The position numbers were made by a program, and so were the translations under genes. The notes beneath the pieces were generated by a model. It saw nothing but the letters and a program-made list of their open reading frames with translations, did not search any database and was not told the DNA's origin. Positions 9,105-18,061 of a DNA stretch of 64,000 nt are shown here, one piece after another. Source of the stretch: Bacteroidales bacterium UBA5536 (GTDB taxonomy: Bacteria; Bacteroidota; Bacteroidia; Bacteroidales; F082); the NCBI GenBank assembly GCA_002426795.1, contig DINQ01000008.1, positions 372,001 to 436,000 on the forward strand, written 5' to 3'. Every line of letters begins with the position of its first letter. Positions within the stretch are counted from its first letter, which is position 1.

Positions 9105-10161
9105 TTATTCTCAGATCGATGTATACAGGGAGATGGTCGCTGTAGCCACCAATGTATCTGGGTCCTACATAAGTTCTAAACAACTTTTTTCCCATATACC
9201 GGTCATCATCATCGAAAAGAAAATCAGGATGGAAAATCTGTGCACTCTCTGGCACAAGTACAAGGCGATCCTGAGCTCTAATCAAAGACTTACTCACTAT
9301 AATCTGATCAAATATCTGCCAATCATACTGGTGTTTTAAGGTGCCTTCAAAACCAAGTTTTGCAGCATCGGTAAACAAATTAATTAATTGTGAAGTGTAA
9401 GTAGTATCCTCCAAAGCACCAGCCTTTAAACCATCTGAAATACTGGGATCTTGCGGTGAGTCATTAAAGTCGCCCATGATAACGACTTTAGCTTCAGCTC
9501 TAACCAACATGATCGAATCGACATTTTTTTTGAGTGTTAATGCTGCCAGCATCCGTCGCTCAATGGTTTCTACCTCTCCCCCATAGCGCGACGGCCAGTG
9601 GTTTACAAACACATATAAAGTATCGCTATCTTCTACCAAAAAAGATGCAAATAAAATATCTCTGCTTTTAAACCCGGGATCGAGGCTCTCACGCAACGGG
9701 ATTGGTTTACTGCTAAGCAACCTTAACACATCTTTTCGGTAAATCAGGGCTGCATCGATGCCCCGTCGATCGGGTGAAGGATAGTTAATAAACTGGTAGG
9801 GAAATCTCTTCAGCGGCGTGTTATACAATAAATCCTTGAGGACAAAATCATTTTCAACCTCACACATTCCCAGTAAAGCAATTGGATTTCCTTCGCCAAG
9901 TGCCATGATCGTTTTAAAAGCATTGTTTCTTTTGGTGATATAGCGCTTGTAGCTCCAGTGCTGGGCTCCTTCGGGCGTAAACTCATTATACTGGAGCGTA
10001 GAATCTACAAAAGGGTCAAAATAGTTCTCCATATTGTAAAATCCAATCCTTAGGCGCTCATTTTGCTGAGCAAAACTTTTTGGCAAGAATATGTCTAAAA
10101 ATAAAATCGAGAGAAAGCCTATGATGCGTACGAATCGAGTTAGATGATTTAAGTTGATCAT
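9070..10161 (-). CDS. Secreted endonuclease/exonuclease/phosphatase family protein
   Basis: The exonuclease III/DNase I/inositol-phosphatase fold is recognised by FYNMENYFD near the N-terminus, GMCEVEN (metal-binding Glu), NHWPSRYGG (catalytic His region), MGDFNDSP (Asp/Asn pair) and the terminal YSDHLPVYIDL (Asp-His). A signal peptide precedes it (hydrophobic GFLSILFLDIF, cleavage after SFA-QQ), so it acts in the periplasm or outside the cell. Substrate cannot be told from sequence: extracellular nuclease and phosphodiesterase are both possible. An in-frame ATG at 10185 would add eight residues. I chose 10161 because an AAGG-like site precedes it and a TAnnTTTG-like element (complement of 10183-10190) overlaps the upstream ATG. 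The gene is convergent with cheB and overlaps it by 35 bases. Confidence 0.85.
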   Translation of the reverse strand: MINLNHLTRFVRIIGFLSILFLDIFLPKSFAQQNERLRIGFYNMENYFDPFVDSTLQYNEFTPEGAQHWSYKRYITKRNNAFKTIMALGEGNPIALLGMCEVENDFVLKDLLYNTPLKRFPYQFINYPSPDRRGIDAALIYRKDVLRLLSSKPIPLRESLDPGFKSRDILFASFLVEDSDTLYVFVNHWPSRYGGEVETIERRMLAALTLKKNVDSIMLVRAEAKVVIMGDFNDSPQDPSISDGLKAGALEDTTYTSQLINLFTDAAKLGFEGTLKHQYDWQIFDQIIVSKSLIRAQDRLVLVPESAQIFHPDFLFDDDDRYMGKKLFRTYVGPRYIGGYSDHLPVYIDLRIINSGSQSDSKN

Positions 10162-10355
10162 TTGACCTTGAATTATATTGGTCAAAAATAGGCAATAAGC
10201 CTCTCTTTTTACTATGTTTGTATGGAAATGTTAAGGTGAGAAGCATAAAAAATGAAAAAAATTTCAATTTTTTTTCTCTGTATATCAATTACTTAGAAAA
10301 TATTTTGAAAAATTCTTAAAAAAAAGTGATGCGTTTTTAGCTAATTGTGGTACTA

Positions 10356-10955
10356 ATGAGTGAAAAAGAGAAGAAATATAGTTCTTTGGATATCTTGAAT
10401 GGGGTCGCAAATCACGATCGGGAGGTACTTGAATTTATCTACAAAAGCTATTTTGATGTCGTTAAAAAATTTGTTTTAATCAACAGTGGCGACGAACAAG
10501 ATGCTTGGGATGTTTTTCAGGATGCAATCGGTGTGATTTACGACAAAGCAAGTGACCCTGGTTTTATGATAACTTCTACTTTTCAGACGTTCTTTATTAC
10601 TGTTTGTAAGTTTATTTGGTATAAAAAGCTAAGGCGCAAAAAGTTTGAAAAAACGGTCATCTATTCTGAAAATTTTTCATTCAATACTTTAAACCAAGAA
10701 GAGGTAAATGATAAGTATCGTGAAAACACTATGTTTAGGTTGTATCGGAAGTATTTTTCAAAACTGAAAAGCGATTGTCAGAAGATTTTACTAATGACAA
10801 GTGAGGGTGAGAAAACAAATCATATTGCCGCTCAAATTCAATTTCACTCCACTCAGGCTGTTTATAACAAAAGAAGACGATGTTTAAAAAAGTTAATGAG
10901 TTGGATCGAAAGTGATCCGGAATACGAAAACTTAAATGAAAATGAAAAACCTTGA
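10356..10955 (+). CDS. ECF-type RNA polymerase sigma factor
   Basis: This 199-residue protein has the two-domain ECF sigma layout. Region 2 contains a DAWDVFQDAIG segment and the helix TFFITVCKFIWYKKLRRKK. Region 4 has the helix-turn-helix HIAAQIQFHSTQAVYNKRR with a basic recognition helix. It would direct RNA polymerase to an unknown regulon. Its 3' end overlaps the start of the next gene by 20 bases, the usual sigma/anti-sigma coupling. A GTG three codons upstream (10347) is the longest start; the ATG at 10356 is preferred. An AT-rich region with runs of A and T precedes the gene. Confidence 0.88.
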   Translation: MSEKEKKYSSLDILNGVANHDREVLEFIYKSYFDVVKKFVLINSGDEQDAWDVFQDAIGVIYDKASDPGFMITSTFQTFFITVCKFIWYKKLRRKKFEKTVIYSENFSFNTLNQEEVNDKYRENTMFRLYRKYFSKLKSDCQKILLMTSEGEKTNHIAAQIQFHSTQAVYNKRRRCLKKLMSWIESDPEYENLNENEKP

Positions 10956-11679
10956 GAAATTTGAAAAGTATGTAAAAGGTGAGCTGCAAGAGGGAGAACT
11001 TTGGGAGTTTAAAACCTCACTCGAAACCAATGCAGAACTAGCCAACGAATTCAAGTTGTATCTGGAAGTAGAACAATCTATAAAAAACAACCAAAAAAAT
11101 CGCGTTTTTGATACACTTGAAATGATACACCAACAAAATAAGACAAACAAATCACAAAAGACGATTCAGCTACGATCCAGCCGTTTTATCGCTGCCGCTG
11201 CCAGCATCATAATACTTTTGGCAGCAGGCATTGGTCTGATCTGGATGCAATCGCACCAATCAACTTCTGCCCTATTTAACCAGTATTTCGAACCTGAAAC
11301 AGCTGCTTTCAACGTACGTTCGTCCAGCAGCAGTATTGAGCAACCAGTTTTGCAAGGGATGCAATACTACGAGTTACACGATTATGACGCAGCACTGGAA
11401 ATGTTCGACAAGGCGCCGAACAATTTGATGGGCAAATTATACGGTGGTCTGTCATTGATGGAATTGGGTGATTTCGACAAGGCAAGTGTAAAATTCCTTG
11501 CTATCATTCAACACAACGACAATCTATTCATCGATCAGGCCCAGTGGTATTTAGGTTTGTGTTATCTACGAACCAGCAAGCAGAAACAAGCTGTCGAGAT
11601 GTTTACGAGCATCGCCGACCAAAATGGTGTTTTTAAAACAAAAGCTCAGAAGATTCTTCGTGAATTAGATCAGGAATAA
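10936..11679 (+). CDS. Membrane-anchored anti-sigma-like protein with periplasmic TPRs
   Basis: 247 residues. The N-terminal ~80 residues are charged and cytoplasmic and begin with the short helical pattern (FEKYVKGELQEGELWEF) common to Bacteroidetes anti-sigma and TPR proteins. One membrane segment follows (about 84-103, AAAASIIILLAAGIGLIW). The periplasmic part (about 137-245) has TPR-like helices such as YYELHDYDAALEMFDKAP and WYLGLCYLRTSKQKQAVEMF. Overlap with the sigma gene and the topology suggest it controls that sigma factor. No zinc-binding anti-sigma motif (HxxxCxxC) is present, so the anti-sigma role is inference from position and shape. It converges on the TPR-CHAT gene. Confidence 0.75.
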   Translation: MKMKNLEKFEKYVKGELQEGELWEFKTSLETNAELANEFKLYLEVEQSIKNNQKNRVFDTLEMIHQQNKTNKSQKTIQLRSSRFIAAAASIIILLAAGIGLIWMQSHQSTSALFNQYFEPETAAFNVRSSSSSIEQPVLQGMQYYELHDYDAALEMFDKAPNNLMGKLYGGLSLMELGDFDKASVKFLAIIQHNDNLFIDQAQWYLGLCYLRTSKQKQAVEMFTSIADQNGVFKTKAQKILRELDQE

Positions 11680-11713
11680 GCCTATTAATGAGGCTTAAAA
11701 ACTGAAGCTTTTC

Positions 11714-11770
11714 TTCCCCCCCCCCAAAAGCGCAAGTACCAGGGAGCTTATTCACTTGCGCTTTTTCTTT
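11714..11770. terminator. Bidirectional terminator with a C10 tract, overlapping the CHAT gene 3' end
   Basis: AAAAGCGCAAGT (11726-11737) pairs perfectly with ACTTGCGCTTTT (11754-11765). A T-rich run follows on the plus strand and A residues precede it, so it can end transcription from both converging genes. The right arm lies inside the last codons of the CHAT gene. Ten consecutive C bases (11716-11725) sit directly before the left arm. Confidence 0.75.
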
Positions 11771-14700
11771 TTTTTATACGCGCAACAAAAGAAACCTTTG
11801 CGTTCATCCATATCAAAAAAGCTGCTATTAGGACTATGATAATGACAAAAGCATTAAACAAAGTGTTTTTGTGATGAAGACTCACAGGTTTTGAATCGCC
11901 AATGAGCATATAAGAAGCCCAAAAATAAGGATGACTCTTCAAATTATTTGCTGTTTGCAGAAAATCAATGCGGGCTTTTTGAATAGCCACATCCTTTGTG
12001 TCGCCCTCAGACAGATATTGATAGAACAATTGCATTAGTTGTGCTCCTGATTGATCGTGCACTTCCCAGTTGGTCATTACAATGGCGTTTACTCCTGCAT
12101 ATACAAAACCTCGTGTCATACTCATCACACCCTCGCCCTGCATTAGTTTTCCAGAACCGGTTTTACAGGCACTCAATACCGCAAGGTCAGCACTTAGTTT
12201 AAGGCCAAACAACTCAAATGTACCCAAAGAAAAGGCGTCCAGGCTATCACTTGTTTGCTGAAAAACCAATCGAGAATACAAAGGATTTTCATCATCAATA
12301 ATGGTATGCATGGCAAGATGAAGAATGCTAAAGCTCTTTGCCTCCTTTTCGAATCTTGCCTTGGTTGCATTTTCTCCTGCCAAAAGCTTTCCATCTGCAA
12401 TTTGAAGCGTTTTTTGGGCTTCTAGCATGGCAAAAGGCAAATCTGGCAACGAAATATTTCTTCCGCCGGCATCATCAAACGCGCCAAAATCTTTGTAATC
12501 AGGCACAACAGCCAAGACTTCACCATTGCCTCTGTTGGTTTGAAACAGCTCCCCAAAACGCAAAGTCGCAGAGTAATCATATGAGATGGCATGATCACGC
12601 AAGAAGTACTTTAGTTCGCCATAATCAATACCCTGCAAGGAATCAGACGGACCAGTAATCAGCAACTCATAGGGCAAATAGCCCAAAACGCCATCCGGTA
12701 TGATTAGCAGGCGTTTGCCAATAATTTTGTCCTGAACAGGAGCAACCAGCTTTTGATAAAGGAATTCGGAAGTTTTAGCAAAACTCAGGAAATCAGTTTG
12801 ACGAAGATTCGAAAAATCGGGATTCAGCTGATCAATCATTTGTTGAATGGACGGCTTAATATGCTCAACGCCATCTGTGATTCTGACCATGTTTTTTGCA
12901 TCTCTCGAAATGTCGAAAATCACCAGAGCAGAATCTCCTAAAACATATTCCACGACATGCTGATCGTAATCTACACGCAGTTGAACCTGAGCAAGATCGA
13001 CAACCCTGTTATCAAACGCCAGTCGATAATAATCAGGAAAGCTAGATTTGATAGCACCAATAAGACTATCGTATGAATTAACCAGACTCAACTGCCTTGT
13101 TTGCAAATAATTAATCCTGTTTTGATTGGGAAATGACTTCTGATGTTCTTCATAAATCAATTTCTGAATTACGGCAATTTCTTCGCGCAGTTTGTGATCC
13201 TGATCTGCCATTTTTTTCGAAACACCAGCACCGATCAGGGCTTCAGATTTTCGCATAATCGACAAAAGCACCGCGGATTTACTTTTTTCGGCAAACGCAA
13301 ATCCAATATCGATATAATCGGTATTTGCTGTTTTTTTATACAGTGCATAGGCCACATCAACAGCTTCGTTGAATTTAACTTTCGCATTTTGATTCAACAA
13401 CAATCTGCTTTCATCCGACACCGCGTAACCCAACTGATCGTAGAGTTTCATGGCCTTTTGGAAGTATGCAAGTGCATTTTTCAACTTCGAAATCTCATTG
13501 GATGACTCGTACCATCTATGGTATAAAGTGCCCCACCAGAAATAGATATCGACCAGACGAACCGAAGTTAGGCTGCTTGTTGTCGGATTATTATCGCCTG
13601 ATAACAATGTATCTGATTCATTAATCAGCACTTTTTCAGCCTGCCGCATCAGTACATCTGCCTCATCAAATTGTTTGGTATATGTTTTGCACATGGCCAT
13701 TTCCTCTAATACATCAGCCACTTCCGTATCATTGAAGCTAAATATGTCTATGAATATTTTTTTTGCCTTTGCATATTGATTGAATGCATCATCATAGTTT
13801 TTGAGTTGCATTTCAGTTTCGGCCAAAAAAACATAGGAATTGGCTGTTTCAAAATGGTTTTCTCCAAGATCATCTATAGCGGTTTGCAAAGCCTGATGGA
13901 TGTAGTTCATGGCTTTGGTTGTGTCTTTTAATCCCAGATAGGAGCGTGCTATGTTGCGCATCAATTGCACTTTGGTGATCGGGCTTCGGGCTTTTTTAAG
14001 TGTGGACAAACCCAAGTTTAATGCTTGCTGGTAATCACCAAAATGAATATAGATATTTGAAAGGTTGTTGGCCACAGTAACTGCCATGGGATGGTCTGAC
14101 TCAAGCAGGCGATCATACACATTTTTAGCGTTTTGATAATAAAGCAATGCACGATTATAGTCATTACTAAGCTGCATGTAAATCCCCAGGTTAACCATTA
14201 AATGTCCCCAAGCCAGTTCATCGCGATTGTTTTGAATATTCATGATATTCTCGGCTTTTGAGTAGTAATAATATGCTTGATTGACCTCTCCAATCATACT
14301 CAATATTCGCCCATTATTGATGTAAAATTTAATCATTCTTGGATCCTGACTTTTGTATGTATTTTCCAGGATCCTTTTTGCGTAGTTTATGTAAAAAACA
14401 GCACTGTCGAACCTGCCTTCATAAGTGTATAAAATTCCGATATTCTGAGCAACATCAGCCAGATCAATGTTCTCCAGATTGTTTTCCTGCAACTCCACCA
14501 TTGCCAGACGATAGTTATCCATCGCATCAACTAAATTTCCCTGAAAATAGAGGTTTATTCCTTTATAATTGAGAACCCTGGCTTTTAAAACAATGTCATT
14601 TTTGAGGGAAGAATCAATTAAATGTAAAGCATTGTTAAAAAATGTCAATGCTTTGTCAAAATTGCCTTTATCCGTATTTATTTTTCCCTGTAAATGAAGA

Positions 14701-15047
14701 AGCCTTGCGAGTGTTTTTGTCTGGTTGGCTTGAGGTTTTGCAAGCATCAATGAAACTTTGTCAACATACGATTCTGCCTCATTAAATTCGCTTAGTTTTC
14801 TATATTCATCGCTCAACAATAAGTATGATGAAATTAAACTGTCTGCATTTTTAGTTTTGACTAATGATTCTTTGAAATTCAGTATCGCACTATCCGGGTT
14901 GCTTTGATCGCTGTAGTATTTTCCTTTGGCTTTGAAATAACTATAGTTCTCTTCGACCTGACGAGCATCATGCTGAGCAAAACTGCTTCTGGCAATTGAA
15001 AAAGCATAAAAAACCAATGCTAACTGAAGTATTGCTCTAATGGACAT
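11748..15047 (-). CDS. TPR-CHAT (caspase-like) protein, secreted and membrane-tethered
   Basis: A 1099-residue protein with a signal peptide (ALVFYAFSIARSSFA-QH), at least eight TPR-type repeats over about 60-500, a helical linker, and a CHAT domain in roughly the last 300 residues before a C-terminal membrane segment (about 1068-1087, AFVIIIVLIAAFLIWM) with a short basic tail. The CHAT His-Cys pair is visible: H914 (LHLAMHTIIDDENP) and C961 (LSACKTGSGKLMQGEG), followed by AGVNAIVMTNWEVHD. CHAT is a caspase/separase-clan peptidase domain, known in TPR-CHAT proteases regulated by partner binding. Signal peptide plus C-terminal anchor put the enzyme on the periplasmic face. It converges on an ECF sigma/anti-sigma pair, a recurring neighbourhood in Bacteroidetes, so it may process an envelope signal protein. 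Substrate unknown. Confidence 0.88.
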   Translation of the reverse strand: MSIRAILQLALVFYAFSIARSSFAQHDARQVEENYSYFKAKGKYYSDQSNPDSAILNFKESLVKTKNADSLISSYLLLSDEYRKLSEFNEAESYVDKVSLMLAKPQANQTKTLARLLHLQGKINTDKGNFDKALTFFNNALHLIDSSLKNDIVLKARVLNYKGINLYFQGNLVDAMDNYRLAMVELQENNLENIDLADVAQNIGILYTYEGRFDSAVFYINYAKRILENTYKSQDPRMIKFYINNGRILSMIGEVNQAYYYYSKAENIMNIQNNRDELAWGHLMVNLGIYMQLSNDYNRALLYYQNAKNVYDRLLESDHPMAVTVANNLSNIYIHFGDYQQALNLGLSTLKKARSPITKVQLMRNIARSYLGLKDTTKAMNYIHQALQTAIDDLGENHFETANSYVFLAETEMQLKNYDDAFNQYAKAKKIFIDIFSFNDTEVADVLEEMAMCKTYTKQFDEADVLMRQAEKVLINESDTLLSGDNNPTTSSLTSVRLVDIYFWWGTLYHRWYESSNEISKLKNALAYFQKAMKLYDQLGYAVSDESRLLLNQNAKVKFNEAVDVAYALYKKTANTDYIDIGFAFAEKSKSAVLLSIMRKSEALIGAGVSKKMADQDHKLREEIAVIQKLIYEEHQKSFPNQNRINYLQTRQLSLVNSYDSLIGAIKSSFPDYYRLAFDNRVVDLAQVQLRVDYDQHVVEYVLGDSALVIFDISRDAKNMVRITDGVEHIKPSIQQMIDQLNPDFSNLRQTDFLSFAKTSEFLYQKLVAPVQDKIIGKRLLIIPDGVLGYLPYELLITGPSDSLQGIDYGELKYFLRDHAISYDYSATLRFGELFQTNRGNGEVLAVVPDYKDFGAFDDAGGRNISLPDLPFAMLEAQKTLQIADGKLLAGENATKARFEKEAKSFSILHLAMHTIIDDENPLYSRLVFQQTSDSLDAFSLGTFELFGLKLSADLAVLSACKTGSGKLMQGEGVMSMTRGFVYAGVNAIVMTNWEVHDQSGAQLMQLFYQYLSEGDTKDVAIQKARIDFLQTANNLKSHPYFWASYMLIGDSKPVSLHHKNTLFNAFVIIIVLIAAFLIWMNAKVSFVARIKKRKSASE

Positions 15048-15068
15048 TATCCTTTTAAAATAGAATGA

Positions 15069-15099
15069 CGAAAATACTTAAAAAGGGCTTTCGATCAAC
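15069..15099 (-). promoter_or_regulatory. Possible promoter of the TPR-CHAT gene
   Basis: On the minus strand GTTG (complement of 15096-15099) is followed after 19 bases by TATTTTCG (complement of 15069-15076). Each box departs from TTTG / TAnnTTTG by one or two bases. The spacing equals that of the better promoters in the window. The start site would be about 15 bases before the ATG. Confidence 0.35.
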
Positions 15100-15105
15100 A
15101 AGAAA

Positions 15106-15130
15106 AAGGAAGGTCGAATCGACCTTCCTT
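15106..15130 (-). terminator. Terminator of the dockerin/cohesin-like T9SS gene
   Basis: AAGGAAGGTCG (15106-15116) and CGACCTTCCTT (15120-15130) form an 11-bp stem with a 3-base loop. On the minus strand it is followed by TTTTTC, 28 bases after the stop codon of the gene at 15158-16360. Confidence 0.75.
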
Positions 15131-15157
15131 CTTCTAAATCTATAAACATTAAGATTT

Positions 15158-16360
15158 TTATTGTACCAACAGCTTCTTTTGAAGTAAAACTTTACCGGAA
15201 GCACTGTCAATCAAAAGTATCTGATAAATACCAGTATTTAACTCATCAACAGATATCTGAATTGATGCCGGCCCAGCTGAAAATGAGAATTCTTTTGACT
15301 GCACTTGCTGTCCTGTTGCTGCAACCAACTGGTATTGCAATACTCCAGTTTCAGGCATTGTAAATGAAAGCTGAGCCCGGTTGTGCGCAGGATTAGGAAA
15401 AAGATTAAAGGAAAAATCATTCATACTGATTGTTGGCATGCCGTAGGTTGACTGTTTAAGCTGACCATTTACAACAACATGGCTTTCGTTTTTAATTTCA
15501 AAAGGAAACACATGATCCAGTACTCCATTATCCAATATTCTCACTCTAACAGTTGCCAACAATCCATCATCAAACAGATTTACCTGATTAGAAAGCCCAA
15601 CCCAACTCATTCTGATTTCATTGTTTCCGACATTACTATTTGCATCGGTAACAGATGGCGTAACTGAAATTATTGAGAAAAGTGAAGGATCGTAGCCCAA
15701 AACCAAGCCATAAGCATCAATAGATTGAGATTCAAGTTCAGCATAAACTGGTATATCCAATTCAGTAAATGTAGAAACATTCAGATCATCAGTGGCAATT
15801 GGGACAATCTGCTGTGCCAGGTCACGCCCGGTTGGCACTAAAATACCCTCGGCATCCCCCGTCCTGCTACCACCCAGATTTCCAGCCCCATCACGCTGGC
15901 CGGTTGTGATCGTTGCTGTTTCGAATACCCAGTCGCCGGCCGGAAAAGGTTGGTTAAAAACAAAATGCTGCACAACAATAAACAGGAAATCACTAAAATT
16001 AACAACTCCATTGTTTGTTACATCCATAGCCAGGTACTGGATAGGTGTATAGTCGATAAGGCCGTTCATGTAAAACAAAATGCTCAGTGCATCCTGCATC
16101 GTAATTTGTTCACCGGGTAAAGTTGTTGACAACTCCAAATTGTAGCTACCATCAGCAAGGTTATCAAAAACATAAACCCCTTCGTTGTTTGTAGTTGTTC
16201 CTGCTACAAAGTTACCATCCAGGTCGTATAGGTCGACCTGAACTTCTGGAATAGGATATTCCGGATTGTTATGGTAAAGAATTGTACCAGAAAAATAGTT
16301 CTGCGCAAAAATGACAGTGTTTGCCATTAAAAGGATTAGAATAAATAAATTTCTTTTCAT
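15158..16360 (-). CDS. T9SS-secreted protein with dockerin-like and cohesin-like modules
   Basis: A 400-residue secreted protein. A signal peptide (1-20, ending VIFA-Q) is followed by a small beta domain of the carboxypeptidase-regulatory/SdrD-B type (about 22-80). A dockerin-like helical segment follows (about 88-133); its second half carries an EF-hand-like loop starting at D113 (DVTNNGVVNFSD) while the first half is degenerate. A cohesin-like beta domain comes next (about 190-300, with LGYDPSLFSI). The C-terminal sorting domain (about 316-400) begins FNLFPNPAHN and ends in a short basic tail. Family knowledge: this tail directs export through the T9SS and surface attachment. No enzymatic domain is present, so a structural or binding role is likely. 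The gene stands alone on the minus strand with its own terminator. Confidence 0.8.
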   Translation of the reverse strand: MKRNLFILILLMANTVIFAQNYFSGTILYHNNPEYPIPEVQVDLYDLDGNFVAGTTTNNEGVYVFDNLADGSYNLELSTTLPGEQITMQDALSILFYMNGLIDYTPIQYLAMDVTNNGVVNFSDFLFIVVQHFVFNQPFPAGDWVFETATITTGQRDGAGNLGGSRTGDAEGILVPTGRDLAQQIVPIATDDLNVSTFTELDIPVYAELESQSIDAYGLVLGYDPSLFSIISVTPSVTDANSNVGNNEIRMSWVGLSNQVNLFDDGLLATVRVRILDNGVLDHVFPFEIKNESHVVVNGQLKQSTYGMPTISMNDFSFNLFPNPAHNRAQLSFTMPETGVLQYQLVAATGQQVQSKEFSFSAGPASIQISVDELNTGIYQILLIDSASGKVLLQKKLLVQ

Positions 16361-16669
16361 GACCTTCAGTTATTGATCTAATGAATTAATTAATTGCCGC
16401 TCTTATTCACACATTAATACCATGAAGTTCCAAAAACGCATCACTTTTTTTTAAAAAAATTCAACTTTTTTTTAAAATATTTTTTATGTTACTGATTTAT
16501 AGATTCTTACATTTGAAAAAAAATCAACAAATTTCATCAACTGTTTTTGCAAAAGTCGAAAATAACATCAATTGCACGAATCTATTACTTTTGCGGGCAA
16601 GAAAGAAGGAAGCTTCAAACATTTTGATGATTTCCCTAAAGCCTTGTACCTAATGAAAACTATGATCAA
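16361..16669. other. Divergent intergenic region, AT-rich
   Basis: 309 bases between two divergent genes. It contains homopolymer-rich stretches of A and T around 16440-16490. A plus-strand TACTTTTG (16586-16593) fits the -7 consensus for the downstream gene, but there is no matching -33 box. A six-codon reading frame, ATG at 16653 to TGA at 16671-16673, overlaps the GTG start of the next gene. No RNA gene or repeat was recognised. Confidence 0.5.
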
Positions 16670-18061
16670 GTGAAAACTCATCTTGCATTTTCGATAAAAG
16701 CATTCCTCGGACTGCTTCTTTTAATGTCCTTCAATTTTGCCCTTGCACAGCATAAAATCACTATCCAACTACAAGACAATGAAGATAGTGTGTTTTACCT
16801 TGCTCGCTATTTTGGAGAAAAGTTTCAGCTCGTCGATACTAGTCAGCAAGTAATCGGTACGGCCTTGTTTGCAAGCAACCAACCGCTGCAGCAAGGCATT
16901 TATGTCCTTACTGATGAAAAAAAAGGCAGGTTGATGGAGTTTTTGGTTGGCCAAAACCAAATTTTTAGCTTGCGTGTGCCGAATGATTATAATCCGGCAG
17001 ACATTCGTTGCGATAACAGTGATGAAACAGCCTTGTTTTTCAATCAGCTGGCCAAAACAAATCAGATTTACCAAGAAATCAAGAACATACAGGTTGATAG
17101 TTTAAGTAATCTTAGCCAGGCTCAGCGTCAGCTGATCACAGATTCTTTGGAAAAAGAATTAATCACTTACCGCGAGAAGATTATCGAAACACAACCAGAG
17201 AGTTTGATGGCTGCCATCATCAGCGCAATGAAAGAACCCGAAATACCTGAAAGTATGATTGGCAACCAGCAGGCGTCCTATCGATATTACAAAGACAATT
17301 TCTGGAATGCCTTTGATTTTACAGACGAACGACTTTTGTATACCCCACTGCTTGCCTCGAAACTAAAAAAATACTTTGACCAGCTGGTGCCCCCTGTTGC
17401 CGATTCAGTGATCAATGAAATCGACAGCCTGATACAAAAAACAAAAGGGAATACTGCCGTGAGGGATTATCTGATTTGGCACTTTACCGAGCAGTACCAA
17501 AACCCAAAAATTATGGGGCTAGATAAAGTTTTTGTTCATCTGGCTGATCAGTATTTCGCAAAACTGGATATCGCCAATACGACACCCTCCATCAAACAAA
17601 AATTGCTGGATCGCGCCAATCAATTGCGAAATCTTGTCATTGGTGCTGTTGCACCAGATTTGATTCTGGTCGACACGAATGATGTGTTCCGTTCCTTCAG
17701 GGATATTAAGAGTGAATACCTGGTATTGTTCTTTTGGGATTTTGAATGCAGCATCTGTAAAAAAGAGCTCAAACAGCTGAAATCGCTTTACGATAGCAAA
17801 AAATATCCTATCGAAGTATTTGCCATCGGAGCTAACGCTGATTTCGAAGGATGGAAAAAATTTATCAGAGATCATGAATTAAACTGGTTCAATGTCAATG
17901 GAATGAAAAGTGTGACACCCGACTTCCATGATTTATACGACATCTACGGCACGCCTGTTATCTATCTTCTAGACAAAAACAGAAATATCATTGGAAAACG
18001 CATCAACGCTGAGCAGATTGGGATGATCATTGAACATGAAACCAAAAAAATAACCTACTGA
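16670..18061 (+). CDS. TlpA-like thioredoxin-fold protein (DUF4369-DUF5106-thioredoxin)
   Basis: 463 residues with a signal peptide (AFLGLLLLMSFNFALA-Q), an N-terminal beta domain resembling DUF4369 (about 27-110), a helical middle like DUF5106 (about 190-300, YRYYKDNFWNAFDF) and a C-terminal thioredoxin fold with the redox pair C360/C363 (ECSICKKEL) and the cis-proline loop YGTPVIYLLD. Such Bacteroidetes proteins are envelope thiol-disulfide oxidoreductases; the client is unknown. The start is GTG, because the only nearby ATG (16653) is out of frame and ends in a TGA overlapping this GTG. It could support export of the cysteine-rich giant protein encoded downstream, but that is inference from position alone; 362 bases separate them. 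Confidence 0.82.
   Translation: MKTHLAFSIKAFLGLLLLMSFNFALAQHKITIQLQDNEDSVFYLARYFGEKFQLVDTSQQVIGTALFASNQPLQQGIYVLTDEKKGRLMEFLVGQNQIFSLRVPNDYNPADIRCDNSDETALFFNQLAKTNQIYQEIKNIQVDSLSNLSQAQRQLITDSLEKELITYREKIIETQPESLMAAIISAMKEPEIPESMIGNQQASYRYYKDNFWNAFDFTDERLLYTPLLASKLKKYFDQLVPPVADSVINEIDSLIQKTKGNTAVRDYLIWHFTEQYQNPKIMGLDKVFVHLADQYFAKLDIANTTPSIKQKLLDRANQLRNLVIGAVAPDLILVDTNDVFRSFRDIKSEYLVLFFWDFECSICKKELKQLKSLYDSKKYPIEVFAIGANADFEGWKKFIRDHELNWFNVNGMKSVTPDFHDLYDIYGTPVIYLLDKNRNIIGKRINAEQIGMIIEHETKKITY

Noticed and set aside
12338..12658. Plus-strand frames opposite the TPR-CHAT gene
   Set aside because: Antisense to a long, well-supported coding sequence and without family features or start context.
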